The notes under the pieces: generated by a model | Told to the model about the DNA's origin: nothing | Seen by the model: the letters and a program-made list of their open reading frames with translations, nothing else | Database searches by the model: none | Shown: in pieces, positions 1-11,600 of the stretch | Layout of the letters: each line of letters begins with the position of its first letter | Numbering within the stretch: position 1 is the stretch's first letter | Position numbers and translations under genes: made by a program | Assembly: GCA_032622095.1 (NCBI GenBank) | Contig: CP136064.1 | Coordinates: forward strand, 37,622,426 to 37,686,425 | Direction: 5' to 3' | Source of the DNA: Siphonodentalium dalli | Taxonomy: Eukaryota > Mollusca > Scaphopoda > Gadilida > Siphonodentaliidae | DNA length: 64,000 bases

Positions 1-805
1 TTAGTATGATTTATAATTAGTTTCAAGAACAAAGTTCATATTAGTCATGTTTATATTCTAGCTTTATGTTGCATATGGAATAAGTTGAGACTTTAATACC
101 AAAAGCTACTTTTACAGTTACATTGCTCTATCCTGCTATATCCTAAATTGAATATCAAAGCAACCAATAATGAACAAACAACTAATAATTACAATACCAT
201 ATGTATTGGCAGTCAAATAACTGGAACTCCAAGATATACCTCCTTATTACATGTATATGTACAGTACCTAACTGCTTAGACTTGTGAATAATAACTGTGG
301 TTGATTTAATATCACAAAAGGCTAAGTTTTCATATTGTTATCCAAATAGTATGAACTTTTTGTATGAGTTATTTTGTTTTATAGTTTTAAACCAGTGGAA
401 TATAGTGGAACTGTTATTTTTGTTTGTATCATCAAGTTTATCTTGATAACAAATAATATCCATTATGTGGATTAAGAACAGAAGATGGTAATCATTTCAT
501 AATTATGCTTATATAATATATCTTTCATCCGTCGAAATCTGGTACATTAATTTTGACATACATCAGCATACATACACCCCTAAATGGTAGTTAGTTCTGG
601 TTAGTATGTTTTAAATAGCATAGTGTGTCATATGGTTGATATTAAAAGATTACATGAGCACAAAAGCAGTGATTTTAAGTGGAGGAAAAAATTTGCATTT
701 TTGGTCATTTACGCATTTTTTCCGGGTGAAATGACCCACCCACCCCCGCTTCATTTTATGGAATTTTTGTGCGCGACCCCCCCCTGCTTCAATGCGTCAT
801 TTTTG
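1..805. other. AT-rich sequence without a gene
   Basis: I see no exon with paired splice signals and no repeat structure here. It is the left flank of the large inverted-repeat element that begins at 815. A C-rich patch lies near 740-785. Confidence 0.5.
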
Positions 806-814
806 GTTACTTAA
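806..814. repeat. Target-site duplication, left copy
   Basis: GTTACTTAA lies directly outside the left terminus and is repeated exactly at 6756-6764 outside the right terminus. Confidence 0.8.
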
Positions 815-936
815 GCTGAAGGATTCACTCTCACCAAAAAAAGTGCTGAAGGGTACACATGATTTGAAAATGTGCTGAAGGGTACACAGGATTTGATAAG
901 TGTGCTGAAGGGTACACATGATTTGAAATCTTGTTC
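815..936 (+). repeat. Left terminal inverted repeat with three internal subrepeats
   Basis: It begins GCTGAAGG, then CACTCTCACC, then three units of about 29-31 bp, each with GCTGAAGGGTACACA followed by a GATTTGA-type spacer. It pairs with 6634-6755 in reverse complement. Repeated subterminal motifs like these are usual transposase-binding sites (inference). Confidence 0.85.
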
Positions 937-1184
937 GAAATAACGTTCATTGGGTTGTTGTTGTTGTTGACCTTTAGGTCTGCCGAGATTTATGCTAGAA
1001 ATTCAATGGAAAACTTTAATGATCTAATAGATCCTAATACGAATTGCTGATGAGCGTCAGTCTTCCAGTAACCGGGCCAACGCAGATAACTGATAGTCGT
1101 ATCCTAACAAACAATTTATAATGACATAAATGATAAAGTTGTTTTAATAATTTAATGTTAGAGCGTATTCTAACTCTAACTCAC

Positions 1185-1411
1185 ATAAGTCTCAACCTCG
1201 GCAAAACTTGTATCGTCATTGCAACTTGCCATTGAATTTGAAGGCTTGATAAAGTTGAAGTGAAGCATCATTGTCCGGCATGACTGTGTCACAGATTCTG
1301 TGTAACAGCTACCGCGATGTACTGAGTTTGGGCAGATAACTCTTTTCTTGTAAACAACCCTCGATATTATTGTTTTTTTTTTGTCTTTAAAAGTAGCAAC
1401 TTGTCCGTTAT
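1185..1411 (-). CDS. Exon-like frame inside the large element
   Basis: On the minus strand an acceptor (AATTTTCAG) precedes an open 227-bp segment that ends at a GTGAGT donor. The frame (2 + 75 codons) encodes a cysteine-containing peptide with CPNSVHRGSC and TQSCRTMM. No family is recognised. Its entry phase needs one leftover base, which the exon at 2739-2935 (phase 0 exit) does not supply, so either an exon between them is missing or the two are unrelated. The frame continues to a TAG at 1176 if the donor is not used. Confidence 0.35.
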
Positions 1412-2738
1412 CTGAAAATTCCGTTAAAACTAGTGTATTGGTCAATCAGTGTTTGCAACTTTATCAACGTGAGATGAATTTAAAAAATAAGAGTATAGCA
1501 AAATAACTGGCAACACTCAAACTTATTGCGAAACTTCAAGTATAATACAGTATCAGATATAATGGAATGGGTACGATATCTATCACTCGAAGTGGTCGGT
1601 ATTCAACAGGAACAGATTATTATTGTTAATTTGATCCTGATCAGTCCAAATCACCCAAATTAAAACTTTATCGAGTTTCTGTATATTTATTTATGTCCCC
1701 TTGATGGCTTAAAACTCATATTTCTGTATGTGCTCAGGGCAATTTAACCATGCATTGTGGGGAGGTCTCGATGTTGTGTGTGTGTATTTGGGGGGGGGGT
1801 GTGTATACTATACTGCCCAAACACAGAAGTCCCAATAGTTTTTATGTGATCTTGTTCATTATCACTTGAATTATGTGAAAGTGTCAATGACACTGTAGCT
1901 CATCTTAGGTATGGGGAATAATTTAATGGTTGACAGTAAATGGAGGGATGTGGTCTGTAGGGTGCGCCAAAGGATTTAGTGATGCAAATAGTAAATTCTA
2001 AAATGGCCACAGGCGGCCATGTTTTTTTTTGGCGGAATGATCCCAAATTGACTCGTTCCCCTCTACATGTCAATCATTGTGGTGAGCTCAAACAGTTGTT
2101 ACATTATGTGAACAAGTTGTTTTTTTATAGCACTGGAAACTCACCAAGAAAATACCGAACTTGACCTTTGGTTGGCCTAGATGAGTCACTGAACTCTGAA
2201 TTTGTTTGGTTTTCAACCTTCCCTCGCTCACTGCCTTTTCTGCTTCTTTGCCCTTTTAACAAATATAAATGAATTTAAGTGTTTAAACCTGAAAATATGT
2301 GTGTATGGTGAATATTAGGTGACACATAAAATGCATGCCTCAAATAAAACCTTAGTTTTGTAACAATTGCAGTCTATTATAGTGGAACATTACCAGACAT
2401 AATAGTCATAACTTCAAAAAACGTCATATATTTTATTCAAATAAACATTATTTTAACTTACTTCCCAAATTAGTAAAATTATGAAAATTATATCAACATT
2501 TCCAGATCAACAAGATGAATAACTCTGGAACGGAAAACCGGAAAAAATTGAACATTCCATTGAATGTCCTCATAGTAGTGAACATCCATACTAAATCTCT
2601 TTGGTGGTTCAAATATCTCCCCAGATGAACAGACAGATGATTACACATGTAATCCCGTATACCGGGATCCACTGTTCCTTTGGTCATGGGGGTATAATAA
2701 TATAACCTACAATTCTATCGTTTTCATTTTATACTTAC

Positions 2739-2935
2739 AGGCTCACTCAGGAGACCATTCTTGGTGGGTGCTTGCCAAACAAATGTGTTGGGAACATGGT
2801 ATCCTTCAACAGACACCTGCCATGTCCCAATTGAATCAACTGGCATCTTCAAATTAACCCGAAACTGGCACAAATGGCCGGATTTAGCTCGGACACTCTT
2901 GTTCATGCTCATCGGTTTCTCTTTTTGTGGACAGT
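2739..2935 (-). CDS. Internal exon of unknown protein carried by the large element
   Basis: A strong acceptor (TTCTTTTTTCAG) and a consensus donor (GTAAGTAT) frame 197 bp with one open reading frame: two bases plus 65 codons. The peptide runs from CPQKEKPM through HLCQFRVNLKMPVDSIGTWQ to NTFVWQAPTKNG. The pattern of aromatic residues and one Cys resembles a beta-sandwich binding module such as those in invertebrate glycosidases, but this is a weak impression. The entry phase fits the exit phase of the exon at 6314-6605: the joined codon is GAC and the join reads GKCVE-D-CPQ. Exit phase is 0. Confidence 0.5.
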
Positions 2936-2944
2936 CTGAAAAAA

Positions 2945-3305
2945 GAATGTTTGCAGCAGAGAACCCATACGTCTGACATTTAATATATGAATTTACATCT
3001 TATGGACGGACGAACAAAAAACATTATACATTCAGTTTTTTTCGAACAGTCCTAAATTCCATACCACAGAAACCATGTTTGTTAATTCGTTAGTTCTAAA
3101 AATTGTTCCATGCATGACATTTAAAGAATGTTTGCAGCAGAGAACCCATACGTCTGACATTTAATATATGAATTTACATCTTATGGACGGACGAACAAAA
3201 AACATTATACATTCAGATTTTTTCGAACAGTCCTCAATTCCATACCACAGAAACCATGTTTGTTAATTTGTTAGTTCTAAAAATTGTTCCTTGCATGACA
3301 TTTGT
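2945..3305. repeat. Tandem duplication, two units of 181 bp
   Basis: The segment from GAATGTTTGCAGCAG at 2945 is repeated from 3126 with only a few differences (AATTCGTT versus AATTTGTT, CAGTTTTTTT versus CAGATTTTTT). It lies immediately upstream, in transcript sense, of the exon at 2739-2935. The high identity implies a recent event. Confidence 0.9.
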
Positions 3306-4165
3306 CACTCAAATACCAAGAAAACAGATACTGTATTATTATCACAATATCATAATCCACTGTATTCGTGGCTTTAATACCATCATTATAATCATTTTAC
3401 CAGTGAACATGGATTGGTCCCTTTTCCGATATGAATAGGGTAATCCCAGACAATCCTGATGAAATTAAAATAGAATAAGACCTACATGTATATTAATAGT
3501 TAAAGGGAATGCAAATAAGCTTCATATCAAAAGAATACTCCCTGTGCAAGTCCTAAAGTTTGCTATAGATGCTTGCAGTCATCCATCTGACCACTGAGAG
3601 GTCAATCCCTGCAATCAAGTAAAGTTTGAACTGTAACAGTTTAAGAACACAATAATCACATGAATGGAAAACTAAATGTATAATATTCAACAAATAATTG
3701 AGATAACATCAGATGCATAGAAGAAAATGGTTGAAACCATTGACCCTCGAGTTAAAAGGGCAGGCCAGAATTTAAAGTACTAAAAAACGTCTAAAGGACC
3801 GAAGACTGGTAATGTAAATTTGAAGGTTTTTTATCTATAACCTGACCTGGCCATTTGGCATAGATTTCATATAAGGTTCGATAGTTTGATATTCATAAAC
3901 CAAAACCAGGTCTGTCCCTTTAATAATTGTAATTCAAATCTAATCTGGATGGTGCATATTACAATTTTGTACTAACTAGCACACCCCGATACTTCTTAAA
4001 ACTACTAGTAGTCCAATAATCTCTTTTAACTTGATGTGATTTCAATTAATAAAGATATTGAACAAACTTTGTGAAAAAAAAATGGCATTCGCAATTTCAC
4101 ACAGGCTCACATTCACCTGCCATTTGCATAATTCAGCAAGTTTATACTTCGGAATTAATTAATTT

Positions 4166-4381
4166 TTAGCATTTCATTCCAAAACAAAATGCTAGTGAAG
4201 TGGATCTATACTTGAAACTTGTGACTTTGACAATGGTATCATCACCATAAAGGATGTCACCATCTACAATTGGTTGACAAATTGTTGAATGACTCCAGTG
4301 TACAGGTAGAACATCATTTGATATATCAACATATATTTGAAGGCATAGAGATTTTACAGTACATGATGGATTATGCCCCAC
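4166..4381 (-). other. Open frame of uncertain status
   Basis: A 71-codon frame on the minus strand within the large element contains DGDILYGDDTIVKVTSF. It has no clear splice acceptor and matches no family I know. It could be a terminal exon or chance. Confidence 0.15.
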
Positions 4382-5534
4382 ATAACTAAATGATCTCTTA
4401 TAGATGGCAATAAATTCAAAGAATGCCAGTAATTTCCAACAGTTCAGGGAAAATTCTCCTATTAAGGAATTGCTTGGTCGATTACTTTCAGAAGTTAAGG
4501 AAATTAAGTGTTACTGTAAAGAGAAAACCATCTTAATGTAATTAAACTGATTTATAAACATTTGTCAGCTTAGGAGTATCCATGATGACAAATTCAAAAA
4601 AATTCTTATTTAGTCCAATATAAAAATATTGCTTGATGCACATCCACGACCGACCTTAATTTTAGCCCTTCCTTATTTTTTTTATTTGGATATCGTTTAT
4701 GAAAACATTTTTCTCATGCCTTAACAGTCAAATCACATTTCAATGACCCATTATTCAGTATATCTTGATCAAATTGGACAAGCTAAATAACCTTGTATTA
4801 TATACATGTAAGATAGGATATTGCTTCAATATCTAGAACTGTCCATGACCATTTATGTTGGGAAGAATAAAATATAAAATTTGCCGTCCGACCTATTTTT
4901 GTGAAGAGGTTGGATGCAAATCTAACAATTTATTTATATTGGCCTTAGGTTTACATTCCAAATTCCTTGGTATACACCATACATGTACATATATGGTTAC
5001 GAGGTCAGATTCCAGGATGAGTTTCATGTAATAAACACAGCATGATATATGTGTTAATGGGTTTGCTGATTAACTTGATATGGCGCTAGTGCAGAAGAAT
5101 AGCATGAGTTCCAATGCGATGCCACAAGTGCTGTACCGCCCAACCTGTTAAGATACGTGTTATCCTGTGATTAATTTTGTTGCGATACCAACAAACCCCA
5201 TTAACACATTGTTTTGTTCTGTGTTTATTACATGCCATATACAACAATTTTACTAGGTACTAGTACCGCACACATGACATACATTTAGTTCTGACACTAC
5301 AAAAATAATATGACAAATATGATGAAATATCACTTCTGTCCTGGGCGCTCATGTGTAACATGTCTTAAACAAAGGTTTGATTGAATATGTGATTTATCCA
5401 GCGCATTAAATTTAAAAACAAAAAGTTGTGAATTGGCTGAGTGTTTTCTATGTTTGCATATTTCATCGATAATTACAAGACATGTGTGTGTCAAAATAAC
5501 ATTTTAAGTTCAAAGAAAATTAGAATGTGGATAC

Positions 5535-5694
5535 CAGTGTCGTGTTTTGTGATTTTGGAAAGGTATAGGGCGAATATACTGTGGCAAATACCCGTTGATG
5601 GGCTCCAGCTCTGCCGTCTCCCATTAACTAACTTTGCCACAGTAATATCAGTATATCTGCCATGTACCTTTCCGAAATCACAAAAAATACACTG
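5535..5694. mobile_element. 160-bp MITE nested in the large element
   Basis: Inverted arms of about 60 bp start CAGTGT and share TTTGTGATTT and GGAAAGGTA, then ACTGTGGCAAA near the centre. The spacer is about 45 bp. I see no internal gene and no clear target duplication. Confidence 0.7.
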
Positions 5695-5794
5695 TTCCAA
5701 TTATAGTTGAAATTGAAAATTTATAATATAAATAGATCAAATATAACCATAATAGCTAATAGTTTAATTCATAATCTAAACCTGTTTACCAGGA

Positions 5795-6139
5795 GGCCCC
5801 CACCCCCTGGAATACGGAATACCACTTAACACAGAGGTTGGAATACGGAATACCAGTTAACAGCCATATGGATATATTTTATATTGCCGTACGAACGCCA
5901 GTCATCCCGCAGTGTCCACGTCTAAAATTACGATGATCGACGATCTGTTTGTCAAACCGTGAATTTATCATTTATTGTGACAAAAATCGCATTTATATTA
6001 TTATGATCATTTTTGGAAGGTCGCCATACGAATACTGGTATTTTTGGAATACCGAATACCTCCTAACAGAGGGGCCGGAATACGGTGTACCTCATAAAAG
6101 GGCATGGAATACGGTGTGCGAAAAGGGGGGGTGGGGGCA
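5795..6139. repeat. Foldback repeat rich in GGAATACGG motifs
   Basis: The outer arms GCCCCCACCCC and GGGGTGGGGGC face each other, and the interior holds several copies of GGAATACGGAATACC or GGAATACGGTGT. It looks like an inserted foldback element. Confidence 0.55.
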
Positions 6140-6313
6140 TCTACCAGTATATAGCAATTTACTGACATTGTAAAGTGCAATTTTAAAAAAAAAACCGAAG
6201 CAGTCTAGTTTTCCCTGATCTGTTTATTTTGAAACATTTTTACAGAACTGTTTAATTTATAGCACTAAAATTCATAAATAAATGACATGAAAACATATAT
6301 CGCTTGCTCTTAC

Positions 6314-6605
6314 CTTCCACGCACTTTCCAAATCCGCCACATCGCCCGAAACAATTATTCCTGCCGTCACAAAATAACGTCTCTCGGACGACCCATTTTG
6401 TACCAAGTTTGCTCATTTTATGAACAGATTTCTCGATAAATGTGTCAGATAAAAAGCCAGATGGACCGCGGCGCACCTCCACCAATTCATTTTTGGTGGA
6501 GCGTCCGCCGCGGACCATACTGGCGAGCGAAACGAACCGAATTTCAAGCAATTTCCCGGCCAAATCCTCTGAAGGTCGACATTTTTTGTGAAATTGGTTG
6601 ATCAC
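6314..6605 (-). CDS. Putative first coding exon within the large element
   Basis: A minus-strand frame starts close to the right terminal repeat and ends at a consensus donor (GTGGAAG then GTAAGAGC). The first ATG in frame gives MVRGGRSTKNELVEV; the frame stays open upstream to about 6605 without another ATG. Its end is cysteine- and glycine-rich (CDGRNNCFGRCGGFGKCVE). The exit phase matches the exon at 2739-2935, implying a 3.4-kb intron. The local GC-rich character and closeness to the terminus suggest transcription from the right inverted repeat. No family is recognised. Confidence 0.45.
6462..6517. repeat. GC-rich hairpin inside the putative first exon
   Basis: Two arms of about 22 bp (TGGACCGCGGCG and CGCCGCGGACCA at the ends, CCTCCACCAA and TTGGTGGAG inside) flank a spacer of a few bases with only one or two mismatches. 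Confidence 0.75.
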
Positions 6606-6633
6606 GTGATCACATAAGTGTCACGTGACGTCG

Positions 6634-6755
6634 GAACGAGATTTAAAATCCTGTGTACCCTTCAGCACATTTATCAAATCCTGTGTACCCTTCAGCAGAT
6701 TTTCAAATCCTGTGTACCCTTCAGCACTTCTTTTGGTGAGAGTGACCCCTTCAGC
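6634..6755 (-). repeat. Right terminal inverted repeat
   Basis: This is the reverse complement of the left terminus and shares its three subrepeats. It ends CCTTCAGC at 6755, followed by the second GTTACTTAA. Confidence 0.85.
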
Positions 6756-6769
6756 GTTACTTAATGCTC

Positions 6770-6880
6770 AAAAGAAGGTAATTTAGATATGTATCGACCT
6801 ATTTCGATACTCAACAAAATTCAAAAGCGAATAATATTATGTGTATTTTGGAACGCAAACCGTCATGTGGCTTTAAAACC
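6770..6880. repeat. Dispersed repeat shared with 45980-46060
   Basis: Both loci contain AGGTAATT, then GATAT, then ATCGACCTATTT, then CAAAAGCGAATAATATTA and GTGGCTTTAAA in the same order. The large element at 815-6755 is inserted just beside it. Confidence 0.6.
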
Positions 6881-9662
6881 TAAAACATGATATATTATAA
6901 GCAGATAATGTGCAGTTTCAGGAAAACATGCTGTATGACAAGGCCAAAGCTATTTCAATCTTTAGTTTTAGATGAATTAATATTAAAGGAACTCAAGGCA
7001 TTTCCAAGACCTGTTAATCGTGATGGCATAAACTAATTTATATTACATAATTCAATTTGTTTTTTTGATAACCTGTTAACCGGAACATTTTCAGCAGACA
7101 TCTTCGACTCAAATTAAATATTTTTAAAGATATTATCGATATTAGATCGCTGTTACTGGAATTTATTAAAATTTATTGGGGTACAGTCTCCCTTTAATTG
7201 CCAAGGAGAATTGAATTCCAGAAAATAAACTTATCCCATCCCGCACAAATTATGCAAGGTCGATGTGTATATAATCATTGATAATAAATTCAATCTCTCG
7301 TGAGTTCGGATTATCCTGTCTCAGGAATCGGCGAATGACAATTTTTCAATGAAAACGGCGATTTTCAACAAATAAGCGCTCAGACACAAATGGATATCGG
7401 CTTAGCACCAACATCTGATCTTAACCAACATCAATACAAACAATGGTATAGAACGACAAAATAAGGAATTCAAATATTACCATTTGGGAAACTGCAAGAC
7501 TTACAGATTGAGTGATATGGTGATGAAGCTGATTGATGAATTCCACCCAGAAAGCTACGAGACGTATGTATTAAACTGCTTAGGGTGGATACACACATGT
7601 ATGTAATCTCTGTAAATATCGTGTGTTTGGCGTTTTACATGGATCGGATACACCATGTAATATGTGTCCGCTGACAACCCAATCATTGCGGCTATGTTTG
7701 ACCAAAGTGAGTCAAGCTCTGAACGTGCAGACAGCAGTTAACTCGGACGAAGTCGTCAGGCCGCTTAAAATAATTATTCTCCCGATAACCCAAATGGTGG
7801 ACGTTCTGTTGAAATCACTGCCAGTTTTACACCAGTGATGATGGCCTAATGATTTCCCCAACGCATGGTCTATGATCTCCGAATTGGGCATTTCCTCTAC
7901 GGGGGGGGGGGGGGGGCATGCAACACCATGGATCCTGAAGCCACTCCTGATTTTTAAATATTGAAATTGACAGTCAGGTCTGTCGTGTCAGTTTGCTACG
8001 AGTGATTAATCTAATAAGCAGAAATCCATGCTATTCATATAAGGATTAACTGTCATGTGGACTGTTTTTATGGAGATGTAACCGTGAGGTAAGTGGTCAT
8101 AACTTGTATGTAAAACCCAGTTAATCCTTATATTTATATACATTTAGCGAAAAAGCCACTTTTCTAAATGTATTTAAATCGAAAAGTGTATCGTGACAAA
8201 ACCAGCCCAAAATAACCCATAACACTCTTGGCAAAAGTTACAATTTATTTATATTGAAACCTGGTGATTTAATTTAAGTCAATCCTGCGCGAGTCCAAAT
8301 GCGCCCAAAACATTACGCGTTTCTTTCCGGTATCGATGACGTATCGATGTAATTATGGGGTTGCAGTTATGACCTGTTGCGCATTCACCGAGAAATAACT
8401 GCAACTAGTCACGTGGGCGCTGACCAATCGAAATGCTGGATTTAGTGATAATCACACTTGGTATGTAAATATATAATTATGAACATATTATATTACAGCT
8501 TTAAATTGGAAGGTACAGAAGGTGGTGTTCCCGTGTCTTCATTCGGGAAAAATGTTGTCTAGCTACGAGATCCCAACTACGTCACATTTCTGCTCTTGTT
8601 ATACATATATACGCAGAATTTACAACTATGGAATATGTAATTAAAACATTATATTGCACATTCTTGCCCAGATAATCCCGGCTGATACGTTCAATTAAAT
8701 CCCTTAGTTATTCGAAGCTTTCGAGAACCAGCCCCTCCCCATTCATGGATAATGTTAGAATTCAAACTTGTACAGGCTAAAATTGTGATAGTTGGCAACT
8801 TGTTCAATCTTTGGCTTGAGAAACATATGCTCTGTGTCAATCTTTTTAATTTCAACACTTTACCTGCATTAATATTTTGGCGCTGTAATGGAAATTTGGA
8901 TGGAAATCCCAATTGAATTTTATCACATGAGCTCGCTCCCAAAGTATCTGAGCATTCTCAACAAACCGGTATCGTCCTAAAAAAAATTCAAATTATGCAT
9001 ATTTTATTTTTGTTTTGGATGATCCCGTTTCCAAGAAATGATGAGAAACAAATGAGTATAAATCGCTGAAATGAATTAAAACTCGTGAATAACAGCAACA
9101 GATATCAGACAGGATTTATTCATTTCGGCATCAATGAAAGAAGACATGTTTATGACTGGCCCGAAATTTCTTGACAACAGTTAGTTTGATAACTACTCAC
9201 CGGTCTCGCTTGTTGAAATGGACCGATCACGCGCAGGCGATTGATGCTATCAATGATTTATGTGACCATGTAAAATACATGGAATACACATGGGTGACCA
9301 TGTAAAATACATGGAATACACAAGGGTTTTACATACAGAAATTACATACAAGTGTGTATCCATCAAAAGGTAGTGTGTACATAACAATGGTGTTGAAATC
9401 CGAAATGGCATTATTATCAACCCGTATAATAGACTGCTGAAGAAGCGGTCAACAAGTGTCAATAAAGCGATTGTATTGTGTTGATGAAATCCAACATGAA
9501 ATGTGGTGATGGTCGGAAGAGGGATGCGGCGTGTGTCAAACGAAAATATTGACGGACAGACACCGACACATGGCAATAGTTCAAACTTGAGTTAAACATA
9601 CAATTTTATGAATCCAACATCTGAAACATCCATGTAAATTATTTAACATACATATTTTACAG
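6881..9662. other. Intergenic sequence; no supported gene
   Basis: It holds a 16-base G run at 7901-7916 and a two-unit tandem repeat of about 38 bp near 9260-9325 (TGACCATGTAAAATACATGG). Small open frames lack paired splice signals. A moderately CpG-containing stretch lies at 8280-8420. Confidence 0.4.
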
Positions 9663-9929
9663 AGTGAAATTCGTGAACAGAAACCAAAAAAAAAAGACCT
9701 GGCAGTGAAGTGTATGGAGACATTTCAGCAGATAAAAGAACTTACCTTCATCCAGAAAAACTCAGATAAACTTTCAGAAATGGAGTCTACTTTTACAACT
9801 TCTCAATACGATGAAGGCAACAGTTCCACGGAATTATATTTGAATCAATTGCCCCTGGAAGGCAAATATTTAATGTTGAACAAAAGAGCAATGAAAGTTA
9901 GAGCTATGTCAGAACATGTTGGATTATAA
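9663..9929 (+). CDS. Exon-like frame of an unknown coiled-coil-like protein
   Basis: An acceptor (ATATTTTACAG) is followed by 88 codons ending in TAA. The frame stays intact across a run of ten A. The peptide starts SEIREQKPKKKDLAVK, is charged and low in aromatic residues, and has KCMETFQQIKELTF. I do not recognise it. It may belong with the exons at 9983-10237 and 11442-11549, which have the same strand and character. Confidence 0.35.
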   Translation, partial: SEIREQKPKKKDLAVKCMETFQQIKELTFIQKNSDKLSEMESTFTTSQYDEGNSSTELYLNQLPLEGKYLMLNKRAMKVRAMSEHVGL

Positions 9930-9982
9930 CGAAAATTGTTCAGATGAGCTAATTCTAATTATTACAGTAACTAGTAACTCAG

Positions 9983-10237
9983 GCAAGCCAAGAATATAGA
10001 CAACTACCTGAGGGAAAAAAATGATAAAAATTCAGACAGAGTTGGAAGGAAAGCCGAAAAAGAATTGGCTAACAAAGACACTGCTATCAGGAAGGTAGCT
10101 GCACAAATTTGTGAGCTTTGTTTACGCAGGCATTTAATGATGGTGTGCCTTTCATTAAACTGGGCCAAAAATAATTTGATTGCCAGCATGGAGTCGACAT
10201 GCACCAGAGGAGAAGAGAGAGAAAGAATGAGATGAAG
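9983..10237 (+). pseudogene. Lysine-rich exon fragment, frame broken near its end
   Basis: After an acceptor-like CTCAG the frame runs AKNIDNYLREKNDKNS to RKAEKELANKDTAIRK and CELCLRRHLMM, then reaches TGA at about 10234. The neighbouring frame (HQRRRERKNEMK) reads straight to a good donor (AAG|GTATGT) at 10237 and joins in phase with the exon at 11442. I infer one frame-changing indel between about 10140 and 10200. Confidence 0.35.
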
Positions 10238-11441
10238 GTATGTGTAAATCGATTTCACAAGTTGCAGGGCCAAAATATCAAATTGAATATAACAACCATA
10301 TTCTTAATTTCAAACTTGTCTTCAATGTATACCATAATTGAGATATTTCATGAAACTAGGTTCAAGCTGAATTTTTCGCTCACTTGTCCGTTTATTGAGG
10401 GGGTTGGGTGGGGTGGACGAACCCACCCATCAAAGCGCAAGAGTTTTCCTCTCTAAATTGTATCTTTTTCTCGCATGAGCAAACTGTTTCCTTTATCACA
10501 TATTTTTTAAACTGTTGACATGCACTTACATGTAGATGGTCTTGCGTATGTATTATTTTAGATTACTTGTATGTACATATTTTATCGCACATGTGTGGTT
10601 TTACAGAATTTAAATAATAAATTATTACATGGATTTTTTTTAATCTGGTCTTTTTCACCACCTGGAATAATTGGCGGCCTGGCAAATATTTGACGAATGC
10701 TGACCGACATCCTCTTATACCAAATTGCGTTTAACAAAATGTTGATATATAACAGTTTTGGGGAAGTTTTATACTGTAGTTGATGGTGGTTATCATTATT
10801 TTTTACTTAAATAATCGATTATGATAATACTGAAGTGGCATTTCAAGAAATATTGTTGGAATCTGATTGTATACCATTAAACATTTGTAAATACAATCCA
10901 CAGGTTGAGGATCATAACTTTTCAAGAAAATAAAAAGCAACTGCAGAATTCTACAAAATTTGGTTGCAAAGCAATGATAATACTAAAAGAGGTTGTACGG
11001 TTTAACAATTATAAGGTATAATATATCTCACAATCTTATATATATTGGGCATGCAGATTATACAAATTTGTGTGGGACTATTTAGGGGTGACATTCCAAA
11101 GGAGTCAGGGATAGCAGTTGGAGGGGAGAGGGGCACCAAACTCTATAAAATATTTTCTATACATCAAGGTTATTTGTCCGTTTATTGAGGACGCGAAAAA
11201 TGAATTAAAATATTTTCACATGTTGTATTGTCATGAAATCTTATTGTGTGGTACAAATTTGCCAAGTGCCAGCACCGTAGTCTTGAACTTGTAGTCAGGC
11301 ACTAATAATAAAAACTTTTTCAAGATCCTTACTATCTAAATTTATTGACAATCTCCCTACCACTCATTTCAAAAAATTTTACACAAGATTTTTTCATTGT
11401 TGGCATATTTTTAATATAATTATTTCATCATCAAAATTCAG

Positions 11442-11549
11442 ATTGACGTCAATACATGGCACAGCAGAAGAGTGAAATCCAAACTACTCAAGGAAGCAAT
11501 AGCTGAAAAACATAAAGAGCAAGAACACAGTAATCATCCTGCGGGATAG
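11442..11549 (+). CDS. Terminal exon ending in a MITE-derived stop
   Basis: A clean acceptor (CAAAATTCAG) precedes IDVNTWHSRRVKSKLLKE and a charged tail ending HPAG-stop. Joined in phase 0 to the preceding exon it reads KNEMK-IDVNTWHSR. The last codons and the TAG fall in sequence that matches the inner part of the MITE family at 28240-28440 (GCGGGATAGCATCACTAAA versus GCGGAATATTGTCATTAAA). Confidence 0.4.
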   Translation: MDVNTWHSRRVKSKLLKEAIAEKHKEQEHSNHPAG

Positions 11550-11600
11550 CATCACTAAAATCACATTTGGGGACCTCATTCTGCAAATGACAGACATACT
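11537..11600 (+). mobile_element. Right half of a TA-flanked MITE
   Basis: TTTGGGGACCTCATTCTGCA followed by AATGACAGACATA matches the right arm of the elements at 28240-28440 and 28861-28975. The left arm is missing. Confidence 0.65.

Larger units (their letters stand above)
815..6755. mobile_element. 5.9-kb DNA transposon with long inverted termini and 9-bp target duplication (Mutator-like)
   Basis: The element starts and ends with GCTGAAGG/CCTTCAGC and is bounded on both sides by the same 9 bases, GTTACTTAA, at 806-814 and 6756-6764. The termini (about 121 bp) are inverted copies with roughly 90 percent identity, and each holds three copies of a unit containing GCTGAAGGGTACACA. Long terminal inverted repeats with a 9-bp duplication are known for Mutator-like elements; 8 bp would fit hAT or P. 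I found no MULE transposase inside. Instead there are minus-strand exon-like frames at 6314-6605, 2739-2935 and 1185-1411, plus nested small repeats, so I infer a non-autonomous element carrying captured exons. The superfamily is inference; the termini and duplication are seen directly. Confidence 0.8.

Noticed and set aside
623-814. Open frame of 63 codons ending at the left target duplication
   Set aside because: Composition is not protein-like, and it ends exactly at the element border by chance.
1046-1075. CTGATGAG, reminiscent of a hammerhead ribozyme core
   Set aside because: No matching GAAA-containing strand or stems I-III at proper distance; a chance octamer.
5441-5710. Overlapping open frames on both strands
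   Set aside because: They lie across a 160-bp MITE with inverted arms, which keeps both strands open.
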